In this document: positions 46,700 through 57,676 of the stretch, piece by piece
Layout of the letters: each line of letters opens with the position of its first letter
Numbering within the stretch: the first letter of the stretch is position 1
Assembly (NCBI RefSeq): GCF_035083965.1
Contig: NC_089726.1
Location: forward strand, 10,545,501 to 10,609,500
Direction: 5' to 3'
DNA: 64,000 nucleotides
DNA from: Branchiostoma lanceolatum
Lineage: Eukaryota > Chordata > Leptocardii > Amphioxiformes > Branchiostomatidae
Notes under the pieces: model-generated
Told to the model about the DNA's origin: nothing
Databases searched by the model: none
The model's input: the letters and a program-made list of their open reading frames with translations, nothing else
Program-made: the position numbers and the translations under genes

Positions 46700-49600
46700 T
46701 TAATTCTCCACCTCTTCAGGATGGCTGCCTTCAGTAACTTGTGAAACAACTGCAATCACCTGCAGGGAGTAGAGTTAAGGCGCAAACTTTCAACAACATA
46801 GCAGCAATAAGTCCAGGGTCAACTACAGCTCACATGAGACAGTAGGAATTCTAGTCCCCAAATCATAACAATGACAACACTATGTTTAAAAGGAAGCTTT
46901 CAAGCCTTGGGTTGGGTCTCTCCAAGAGCAATAAAAGAACATCCCCCATGCCTTTAGTTTTGTATTCTAGTGAGAGAAGTCATATTTGCTCTCTTTCAAA
47001 ACACTAGTTCTGTTACTGCCAAGCCTGAAAAAAAACTTTAATTTGTTTCTGTAAGAATAATGTACCTGTACCTGCTCAGCTGCTCTCTTGCCAGCCCAGA
47101 CTGCACCTTCTAGGCCACCATATCCACATGTGGCTGACTCCACCCCAGCTAGAAACACTCTGCCTGTAGGGTCATACCTACACCTACAATGTAGGTTAGA
47201 CCACAATATGGCCTATCAATGTATTATCTCACAGATCAAAGACATGCACTACATCATACACCTGTAGCAAACAGCACTATTCAAGTAGGACCAGTAAAGG
47301 GCTTATTATGTAAGTCAAACAGAAATACATTTGATCTACATTTTATTCTGATAGTCATATCATGTGTGAAATGGTGATCAGACTTTGCAGGAATGAAACC
47401 TTGGTTGTCTTCAACACCAGATTACAGGATAAAACGAGAATTAGACCTTGGTACAAATATAGACCATCACTCTGTCAATCCTCATCTTGGAACACTAAGG
47501 CAGCACACTCGTGCTGAATCCTACTGTAAGACGTACATGTTAATGGAAGTTACCTTCCAAATATTCTCTCACTAGTGAGGACACCAGGTGGGAAATATGC
47601 ACCAAAACCACCTCCAATGTACTCCTCCTCATTCCAGTTCTTCTCCACATACTCTAAAGGCTGTAAGAAAAAGAAAAAAATACAAAACGACAAATTAGAG
47701 TTGATAAATGAACATGTTTGCTCTAGTCATCCAAACATGTTCACCCCAGGCCTGCTATTAGCAAAATACTCATGAATGTAGTTCATACTACAGTTTTCAT
47801 TTTCCAAGCTCAGAATTGCAAAGGAATGAAGCCTGATCATTGATACTTCTACTGTAGTTTTTCTATGGCTATGATCATTTTTTTTCTACCATTGTGAAAT
47901 GTCAGATTATCTTTTAGTACAATATAGTACCATGAGGTCAAGTTTATTTTTTGTTGGACAGCATACCTGCATGACTTCTGATTCAGAAGTGAAAGCTCTA
48001 GCCAAGCACTGGCAGAAGGCATCTTTCCTGTATAGAGGTAACAACTATTATAACGATACAGAGACAGATTATCCTGCAAAGACAAAAAATCTTGTAATGT
48101 TCAGCAGCACACACATTTTTTTCCAGGCAAAGGAAATGGCTTGGAATGGTGTGGAAGGTAAGATTGCATACAACTTATAAATTAATTAACAAATCTCAAG
48201 AAGTCTCATTCACATGCATTCAATTTGTTTTTACCTACCGTAGACACTTTAATCTCAATACAGACTTGGTTATTCTTAATTATTGTTACTCTCTTCTCAC
48301 CTTTGTTCCTTAGTCATCTCTTTTGCTTCAGTAGCCTTTTTACCTGTTATGAACCTGTAGATGGCACAAAACATTACAATGGTCATTATGATGTTTTCAA
48401 CAATCATTCCAGACAGAATGATTGAAAAAACAAACATTTGGAACTATTAATCACACAACAATCATCAGATCCTTAGAGGTATCATCCAAAATCAGCAAAA
48501 TCAATTATAGCCCACAAAATCAAAACAAGTCAGCCTACGCTGTGAAAGCAGGGAACTTGTTCCCAGGAATAGTGTCGTCAAAGCCGTATACAAATGGGCA
48601 TCCAGGATAATCTGTAAAGAGCTGCACTCCTCCACAAGGCAAAACAAAACGGCAGGAAAAATTAGTGACTTCAATTATCTGATCATCGATTGAGCATTAA
48701 CGTTAGATCTTATTTCATAGATTAACAATTAACAAAATGGACTTCCACAGAAAAAACTCTTATCTTTTAACCCTAAAAGTCCATCAAAATCAACTTTGAA
48801 GTTCATGATTTTAAGATAAAGGGGGGGAAAATAAGATCAAAAGTATGCATTAACAGCTTCTGACATTAAACGTTCATAAGTGTGAAAAGTGACCCAACTT
48901 TTGATTACTGACCATTTGAGGCTGTATTCATGCATTTTGTATTTAGTATAAGGAAGGAAAATGCACACTCTTGTACAGTGCTTGTTTCTAATCCAAACTT
49001 AAAGTTCACCTACTTCCATTTCCCCAGAAGTTAGTCTTGTAGTACAGAGTGCATTTGTAGACATGGCCCATGGTGATGTGGTGGAAGGCCTCAGGCAAGG
49101 CTGGGGAGAGGCTAATCTTATTGTAACATGGAGGTGGCACAGCCAGGATCACAGCTTTAGCCTGGGGAAACATTATCAGGAGTCAGGGAGGGCTGGGGAG
49201 AGGCTAATCTTACTGTAACATGGAGGAGGGACAGCAAGGATCACAGCTTTAGCCTAGGGAAACATTATCAGGAGTCAGGGAGGGCTGGGGAGAGGCTAAT
49301 CTTACTGTAACATGGAGGAGGGACAGCCAGGACTACAGCTTTAGCCTGGGGAAACATTATCAGGGATGAGTCAAGCTGACTGTTAAGCTGTCTCAGATGA
49401 AATATAGACTATTCTATCAGTCATTTGAAGGGACATAAGCTTCAAAATTAGGCTTATATGCCTCCAATGTCAAATCTTCCATTTTAGGCAGATCATCTTT
49501 TTTGGGAGTTAGGGAGACAAATTGCAACTTGCTGACCTTCCAAGTAGCTCCGTTGCCTGTGACCAGAACTCCATCCTCTACATTCTTGACCTTGGTGATG

Positions 49601-52600
49601 GGACAGTTCAAGGTCACCTTGTCTCCCAGCTGTTCTACCAGCACCTTACAAAGATGCTGCATACCTCCGCTTACCCTGTACTGGGAGGGGAATTACATTA
49701 AAAAAATTAAGTATGTGATCATAAGAGTATCATAAGACATGTACTTATCCACTGTATCTAAACTTTGTAACAATAACGCTAACTGTAGCATTCCTGTCTA
49801 CAACAACAAATTGCTACCTACAAACATGACTGACAGGCTGCCTCAAATATTCTTTGCAAATGTTCAGGTCAACATTTAAAATAGCATCTGGTTTTTAAAG
49901 CCGATTAACCCAGTGTTTTCATTATCTACTTTAATATATCAATTAAAATACTATTTGGTTAAATTTTGGTCTCTATTACCTCCCCAGCAATAGCAGCTGC
50001 AGGGTTGACCAGTGTGGCCCACCTCCCCCCTCCTGTCTGACCTATCAGCCACAGGAACCACAACATGGACACCTCCTCAGGCTCTGCACACGCTAACACA
50101 CGTGAAAACGCATCTGTGATCCTCCGAACAGACCTAGACATGTACAGCGAGGGAAAACACATGATGTGTAGAGGTTGCCTGTGATGTCTTCATTTCTTGA
50201 TGTAATGACACAGAGAGTCATACTGTTACTGGTTATAGAAGAATCATTATCATTTCCAGATAAATATATATGAATGAATTGACATGGTACAAAAGTTATG
50301 ACTATTTCCAAGTAGAAACAGTGATATTTGTACATTGCAACATTTTCAAACATTAACCATTATAATACCTAGATGTTTTTCACCTAGACACCTAGACAGT
50401 TTCAACTGGCCATGGGTAATACATGTACTCTGTGAAAGTAACAGAGGACTGTTTCAACTCACTTGAACCACACAGTCCTGTCAAAGAAGTCCTTCATGGT
50501 GCAGGAGTCCCATTCCTGAGCTGACGCAGCCTCCCAGGGTTCTTCAGGTGGGATCTGAGCAACAAAGAAGTTAGAATGTAAAATATTATGCTCAGCTTTG
50601 CTAAACAAACAAAGACTCAAACTTATAATGATATATGGCTGTTGCATAGCTAGCCAGCCTGTCCATGTCCATGGAGATGCTATGATGATGTTATAAGAGA
50701 TATTGCAGATTCGTGCAGACCTCTGACTATTAAACCTGGTTAGCCAGCCTGTCCATGGTACTGAAGATGCTATAATGATGTTATAACAGATACTGTAGAG
50801 CCCTGACTAACCTGGTTAGCCAGCCTGTCCATGGTACTGAAGATGCTATAATGATGTTATAACAGATACTGTAGAGCCCTGACTAACCTGGTTAGCTAGC
50901 CTGTCCATGGCACTGAAGATGCTATAATGATGTTATAACAGATACTGCAGACCCCTGACTTACCTGGTTAGCTAGCCTGTCCATGGCACTGAAGATGCTA
51001 TAATGATGTTATAACAGATACTGTAAACCCCTGACTAACCAGGCTAGCCAGCCTGTGCATGGAACTGAAGATGCTATAATGATGTAATAACAGATACTGT
51101 AGACCCCTGAGCGACTGCCCCTGACTAACCTGGTTAGCCAGCCTGTCCATGGTACTGAAGACGTTATAATGGTCCAGTCTAACCAGGGGGTTCCATGTGG
51201 GAAGAGATGTGGAGGTGAACCTTGACACACCGTCCTGTAACATTAAACACCAGTGATGTTAACCAAGGAGGTTGAAATAGTTTAACCTCCTTGTGTTAAC
51301 AGTACCATACTACCAACACAGCACCCAGTGTAGTTAAATTTTGTGAAAATCTCAACACAGTGAAATGAATGATTTGCCTATCGCACACAAACCTTGCCTT
51401 GAATGTTTTGATACTTGCCTCTGTGACATACACGGTTTCAGCAGGAGGCTGTTGCCAGACCTTCACTCCAACATCCTTTATCAGCTGCCATAACGTGGAC
51501 TGGGCCGGGACACAGAGGGATGCACCCTGGTCTGATACCATGCCCAACTCTCGGTTCTGATGCACAAAGATATGAGGAAATTATCTTGTATGGATAGGGA
51601 GCACAATAGTTTAGTTAAGATGATTATGTTTGGACCTTCTCGTACCTTCCATGCTGCAACTACTGTAAATCCATTTACTTTCACACTGGTTTTATTTCAC
51701 AGTAGAAATAAAGATAAGAGAAAGAGAGAAAGGCTGTGGTGGTAACATTACAGTAGAATTTAAAAAAAAAAACAGTGTTATGTAGTGGTGTGGATCTAAA
51801 CCCGAGTTTAGGTTTAGGTTCGGACTCGAGTCCAGAGGTTTAGGTTCAGGTCCGGACTTGAAAGTCCGGACCTGAACAATAATTTTGGAATATTTTTTCG
51901 TGTTACATGTAAAATTGCATATTGGCAGATATTTTACACATAATTTGAAAACTATATATACGGAATTATATACAGTCCGTAATTAACACAAAAGTTCAGT
52001 TATAAACACAAAAACAGCAATGTTTTAATATTTTTCTAGTGCAAATTTCACGATTTAAGGAAGGTTTAAGATGGTTTAAAACAAAAAGGAATGTATGAGT
52101 GAGAGAATTTTTTTCAAGTCCGGACTTGTTTCCAGACGTTTAGGTTTTTTTGGACTTGAACCTAAACGTTTTACAAGTCCGGAACCGGTCCGGCCGGACC
52201 GATCCGCACCACTAGTGTTATGATTTCATGTCATATCGGAAACCAGGACAATAAAACCACCACAAACAGTTCAAGATTGCAGATACAACAAAATCTCAGC
52301 TATTGTATATAAGTTATTAATATAATAAGTTCTACGTTCACACTTGCTGAGGGGTCGCCTCATGACATGCATGTTATAGTTGTTGTTACTGAGTCTTAGA
52401 AAAATGTATGAAATGAAAAGTAATGAAATGAAATGTTGCACCTCTAAGGTGAAAGCCCTGCCCCCGACCCGACCTGAGGCCTCCACAACAGCCACGTCTA
52501 AGTCATGTTTATGGAGCAGTCTGGCAGCTGTTAAACCTGAGATGACAAACATCATCAAAACACAACACAACATTCATTCACATTCATATAATATAACGTT

Positions 52601-52923
52601 ACAAGGATATAAACTTTTATAAATTTTCTTTTATTACCAAAACAGCGAAATCACATGTGACGTTAACTTTAACATACTGGTAAAATCAAGGATGGAGGAC
52701 GTTTTGATATCCAATCACGCTCTGTCCCACAACAAATGAAAGATTCAAGTGTATCTGAAGCGTCGCCTTCCGATAATTTCCTCCATCCCCAACCCCCAAA
52801 AGATCTCCCCTCCCCCATGTGTGCGAGACCGTGTTGTTGGAGGCCATGGCCTGGGTCGCTATCTAATCTCTCACCGCTCAGTCCAGCCCCAACCACGACA
52901 ACGTCACAACTGTGTTCCGTCAT
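46700..52923 (-). CDS. Flavin monoamine-oxidase-like protein, copy C (complete)
   Basis: Fourteen exons, 469 aa: 52923-52875, 52536-52442, 51556-51419, 51234-51130, 50554-50463, 50133-49980, 49680-49537, 49161-49014, 48629-48539, 48354-48301, 48027-47967, 47660-47554, 47183-47072 and 46759-46700 (stop TAA). It has the same exon plan as copy B, with three small in-frame size changes (exon 6 +9, exon 9 -6, exon 11 +3). The start Met precedes [10 protein letters not shown]. The third intron has a GC donor (GAG|GCAAGT). Covalent FAD Cys is replaced by Gly395 with Phe396 beside it, as in A and B. Unlike them it keeps Lys at the HVYKC position (Lys295). It is more diverged from A and B than they are from each other and lies inverted 33 kb away, so it came from an older duplication or was moved. 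Confidence 0.88.
49125..49370 (-). repeat. Minisatellite spanning an intron-exon boundary (copy C, three acceptors)
   Basis: Three units of about 90-95 bp, each with CCCCAG or CCTAG acceptor-like sequence before GCTAAAGCTGTG. It is equivalent to the arrays in copies A (four units) and B (two). The exon used starts at 49161. Confidence 0.88.
50645..51160 (-). repeat. Minisatellite spanning an exon-intron (donor) boundary, copy C
   Basis: About six units, mostly 76 bp, repeat the last ~30 coding bases of exon 4 with its donor and part of the intron. The unit next to the exon is 90 bp (30 codons), stays open and ends CTG|GTTAGT at 51041, so a longer exon 4 is possible. Confidence 0.9.
51783..52214. 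mobile_element. hAT-like nonautonomous transposon, 432 bp, perfect 8-bp duplication
   Basis: Ends TAGTGGTGTGGATC and GATCCGCACCACTA are inverted. GTGTTATG flanks both sides exactly (51775-51782, 52215-52222). The inside is AT-rich with repeated TCCGGACTTG and TAGGTTTAGG pieces and codes for nothing. It sits in intron 2 of copy C. The exact duplication suggests a recent insertion. Confidence 0.9.
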
Positions 52924-53063
52924 CCTTGTTTCAACAGTTCAACATCTCTGGCCTGTCCGCACCGTAACTGCTGGGCAATTGATTGTATTTCTCCAGATAG
53001 AGTTAACATGACCGATGACCTTTCAACTTTCCCCCTAGGCCTGTCGGGACATGTGGTATCAGT

Positions 53064-54900
53064 TTACCAAATAGACCCCTTTCCAAATACCGCGGCCATT
53101 TTGAATCTAGCGCGAGCGCGCATAATTCGAGCGCGGGAAAAGTAAACAAACGGTAAGCGGTAAGGCGTCCCCAATAGAAACCAGCGTTGGGTCATCTTCT
53201 GCGGCGAGATGTTCTCCTCTTCGGTGAAATCTATCGATATATTTGCATGTCACAAGTAGATAATATTGTTGTGGACACTTGGACTCGATATCGGCTAGTA
53301 AAATTGTGAATTTCGGCTACTTTTCCACAGTTCCTGCCGGGCTGTTGAGCGCGCGCTACATGTGAAAAAACTCTAATATGTTTACACCGCGTGCTTGTGG
53401 TTTCCCTGATAATGTTAGCTAAAGTCGAGAAAAAATCCCACAACACACACACTTTTCGGACTGGGATCCTTGTAGCTTCGTAGATAGAAATATACAGAAT
53501 TTTACCAGTTGTGACCGTAATTTAGACGATGACAACTTTGCCTGGGAAAACTACGCGCGTTGGGCGCTCGAGAAGGTCGTGTGTTCTGTCAAGCCTTTCT
53601 TAACATAGCTTCGTCTGCAGATATTTTATACTTCCACTGGATAAAATCCCACAAAAACGTGAAAATGTAGGCTTGAGCTCAAGGTCCTTTTGGTTAGGAA
53701 TTTAGCAGAGTTTTGGCGGCTTCTTTTGACGCGTTTTCTGAAATATCAAAACCTAAAGTACGTGAGTAAAGATGGAGTGTTTTCACTATGCGCCGTAATA
53801 TCTTAAAATTTCCGTCGGATGACATTTCAGAAACGTGAAGATATAGGCTTGAGGGCTCTGCGAGTAGAAATTTGACGGAACTTCGGTGGCTCCTTTGACT
53901 TTGACCAAGGAGGTTTTGCTTTGACGATATTTTAGTGCCAAGATTAGCGTGAGGAAGTTCATTAGTGAAGCAGGGGGCGTGTTTTCTTTGTAGCGTTTCA
54001 TTACATCACTTTTCGCGGAAATATTTTAGACCTCCGCAGGATGAAACCCCACAAAAAAGGAAGATATCGGCCTGAGGTCCTTCAGTCCTCAAGCCAATAT
54101 TATCTAACTTATTTTTCGGTTCCATCCGGCCAACAGATATCTTGAATATTGCCGCGCAAAATGATTTAAAGAAACGCCACATACAGTGGAAAACACACCT
54201 TCACTCAAATACTTAGAGTCCTCAAGACTAAATTCTTGGCATCCGAAAAGATCGTCAAAAAAGCCGCCGGAATTCTGCCAAATTTGACATTGAGCTCAAG
54301 CCTATATTTTCACGTTTTTGTAGGATTTCATTTGGCGGAAATATAGAATATTGCTGAGCGAAGTCGATGTAGCGCTGCACAGAAACCACGACCCTCCCCC
54401 AAACTCACTTAATTTCAAGATGATGTTGTCATTGTCACGACAGCCAGGCTCAACAGTTATATATATACCTCAACGTAGCTACAAGGGTCACAGCCCGAAG
54501 AGTATATGTTTTGTGGGATTTTTTCTCGACTCTAGCTAGCATTATTAGGGTAACTACAAGCACGCGGTGTAGACATATTAGCATTCTATCACTGTAGCGC
54601 GCGCTCAACAGCCCGGCAGGAACTGTGGAAAAGTAGCCGAAATTCACAATTTTACTAGCCGATATCGAGTCCAAGTGTCCACAACAATATTATCTACTTG
54701 TGCCATGCAAATATATCGATGGATTTCACCGAAGAGGAGAACATCTCGCCGCAGAAGATGACTCAACACTGCTTTCTATTGGGGACGCCATTGCAAAGCT
54801 TTACCGCTTACCGTTTGTTTACTTTTCCCGCGCTCGAATTATGCGCGCTCGCGCTAGATTCAAAATGGCCGCGGTATTTGGAAAGGGGTCTATTGGGTAA
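53064..54900. mobile_element. 1.84-kb foldback transposable element
   Basis: Long inverted arms begin TTACC..AATAGACCCC and run inward through CCGCGGCCATTTTGAATC, GCGCGAGCGCGCATAATTCG, ATCTATCGATATATTTGCATG and AGCGCGCGCT blocks, for at least 450 bp on each side (to ~53530 and from ~54430). Inner segments also pair, for example 53657-53682 with 54293-54318 (TAGGCTTGAGCTCAA). No transposase frame. No clear target-site duplication, so the exact ends are uncertain. Confidence 0.8.
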
Positions 54901-56510
54901 TCTCGAAGCATGCAGATCTTGCGGTTGGCAAGACAGTATCCATGGACATAAACGCCATCGGATTCACGAAAGATCTGCTTGGAGATACCAAATGGTGCTA
55001 ACTAACCTATTCTTTTGACTATAACGCGACACAATGAATGAGATGTCCTTGAATACAAGTAAATAGATAACCCCGTTAAATAAAAGAAAGGGTAAGAGAA
55101 AGATTTACACTAATTACTAGTGACAAGATGAATACACATTTTTGCAATTCGTTGATTCGCATTGAGAACGAAAGTGTTTTTCTTCTTTTTTTCTTCATAC
55201 AAGCAATTTGATAAGAAACTTTGAAACAGGCCAGTGAAACAGGTGGTTTATATGGTTTATTGTCGGTTCGACCCGCCACGTGTTCCCGACAGGTGTGACA
55301 CCGGACACTCTTTCGGCCGTACTATCGCTAAGTCTTACATTGTGGCTAAGTTTCCTATATACATATGTACTTTCTACCCATCCTCCCAGCAGACCCGAAC
55401 ATTTCCCAAGCGGGTTTCAGCGCTGATAAAGGAGGGCGTTTCTACCGGAACATACATTTTTGCTCTTCATCAGTGATTTGTAATATAGATTGAAAGTTTG
55501 TAACTATTCTTGAAGTGTCTTGTGATGATAAAGAAGCCCATCTTCATATTGTTAATTTCTTTATCAATTGTTTATTTAACGTTTATTAAACAATAAGAGA
55601 ATAAAGATGATAAGCCGTGATGTCTATTCTTCCAGATAATTGATTAGTAACGAATAGAAGAAATTATGAATATCATATTGCAAAGCTTTGTTAAAAGTAT
55701 TCCAACCCCCTTTATGATCCTTTGGTGATTTCTTCATTCCCAAAAAGACCCAGATTTTGACGGTCTTTTTAAAATCTTCTCGCGGCGGTCCGAAGTTGTA
55801 CTGCAGATGAGGCTCTGCTTGGGTGTTTGTCCTAACTTCTGTTTTTTTGGGTCGGTTTGGCATCAAATTGCAAAGTTAGGCAAACGGAAAGAGCTGACCG
55901 GCAGCGTGTAATCCACTTCTTTGACAGTCCAGTCACGGAGGAGTTAGGGAAATACATCAAGAGGACCTACCTACCAATTTACGAGTACATGTAGATTTCA
56001 ACTGACATTACCGTTCCCGGTAATTGTGACTGCTGGAAGCCATGAAATTACAGGCTAGAGCGGTTTGGGGATATAAAATCGGTAACATATCACGCTATAC
56101 ACTTGTGGCCTCCTGCATGGGCACATGCTAAAGTCCATCGTAGGCATCGTAAGCACGGTTCGGAGCTAACTCTCTGTCCCTTGTTCGAATGAAAAACGTG
56201 TTGCCCATATCTATCATCCATCCATAACAATCATTGCAGCGGCTGACAGATATCATGTTATAGGTAACGGTTTACAAACATTTGTATAATTTCATCTTAT
56301 AACTGAAATAAAGGAAACCCTATTCATCCACTTACATGAGCCAATTGCAATTACAATAAGGAAAACAATCAGATAAAGACATGGACATACACTGACCATA
56401 TGCCAATTTCCTTTTGTCATGTGTTTTTGTAACGCCATGTATGTGTAAAGATTCCTATATGGTGATGAATCTATGAGGACTTCAATCATGTATCTCTGTT
56501 ATATTTGGTT

Positions 56511-56606
56511 GACCCTTACTGCCTCCCTTATGATCCAAATGAAAAGCGACCTGCATGCAGATTTGAGCTTTTCATGAATATATAAAGTTCAAGCAAGCAA
56601 GCAAAC
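56511..56606. repeat. Interspersed repeat, copy 2 (retroelement tail-like)
   Basis: Matches 35862-35946 in the same orientation and ends in an (AAGC)n-like run, as retroelement tails often do. Confidence 0.5.
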
Positions 56607-56892
56607 AAAGACAAAACAGAATCTCACCTATGGAAGCTTTGTCCGCTGTTGACTTTCGTATTGATTTTGAAAGCTGTTTAGCCTACTTAACGGGACACAA
56701 TTGTTCTCAACTGTTCTTCAGTTTTGACGTCAGGTAAAAGCCTTGGTGAGCTCAAATAATCAACTGTTAGCCTTTAAACAAGCTTCCCTTACGAGAATAG
56801 GGATTACGATAGTGTTAGTATGTCCGTTTTTCAGCGGAGCTTTAAACAAGTGGTAACGAGGTCATTCCACCTAGAGCCCCTTGTTTCAAATA

Positions 56893-57676
56893 CAGTAGAA
56901 TCCGCTTAACTGCACCACCCATTTGTCAGCGTTTTTGGTGCAATTATCCGGCTGGTGCAATTATGCGAAATGCCCAGCTGGACCGCACCACCATGGGCAA
57001 GGGGGTGTATTGTTAGTCAGAAACACTAGCACAAAGGAAACAGACGACATCATTCAGTTATTAACTTTATTTATTGACCCTTTGCTGAAAATAAGGAAAT
57101 GACTACGAACCTGTTTTAAAAGATTTTGCATTCTTTCATTTTTCCATGCGATCTACCGCATTACAACACACGTAATGTTACAGGGGAGGCATTCTGAAAC
57201 ATGCCACTCATGGGATAACAGTTTCTGTGTTACATTACGTAGGGTACAGTTGTTGATTTACGTAAATCATGTACCGCCATGAAACTAGGAATTGAAACTA
57301 AAACTTGGTTACTGATTATGGGTGACCCGCCCGGGACTACCCATACGATTCCTATCAACGTAACTGTCAATGGAGACCGCCTTCTTTTGTTACTCAAAAC
57401 AGTTTTATAAACATATTGGCGGTATTGCGCCTTTACACCGGCAGGTATCGGCTCATTTGTACCGCGTTTGCCGATTTTAGCGCACCTTTTCAGTTAACTT
57501 GTCGAGGATTTTTGAAAAAAAAATGGTGCAGTTATCCGGCATTGGTGACCATGCGCGGTGCAGATATGCGGAGTCACTAACAATGCAGTGAATGGGAATC
57601 GGTTTGGGATTTTGGGATTCGGTGCAATTAAATGGAAGGTGCGTTTATCCGAGGTGCAATTAAGTGGCTTCGTCTG
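56893..57676. mobile_element. Tigger/pogo-like nonautonomous transposon, 784 bp
   Basis: The left end is CAGTAGAATCCGCTTAACTG. The right end is the near-complement of it (CACTTAATTGCACC and CTTCGTCTG on the + strand side). TA flanks both ends (56891-56892, 57677-57678). Inside are repeated GGTGCAATTA pieces near both ends and no transposase frame. Confidence 0.75.

Noticed and set aside
50645-51130. CRISPR-like regular repeat array
   Set aside because: Units are contiguous, with no unique spacers, and derive from the adjacent exon edge in a eukaryotic gene.
53056-54908. Target-site duplication around the foldback element
   Set aside because: The flanking 8-mers (GTATCAGT and TCTCGAAG) do not match, so none is claimed.
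55234-55866. Short ORFs of about 80 codons as genes
   Set aside because: No recognisable domain, no splice-phase support and compositionally like the surrounding intergenic DNA.
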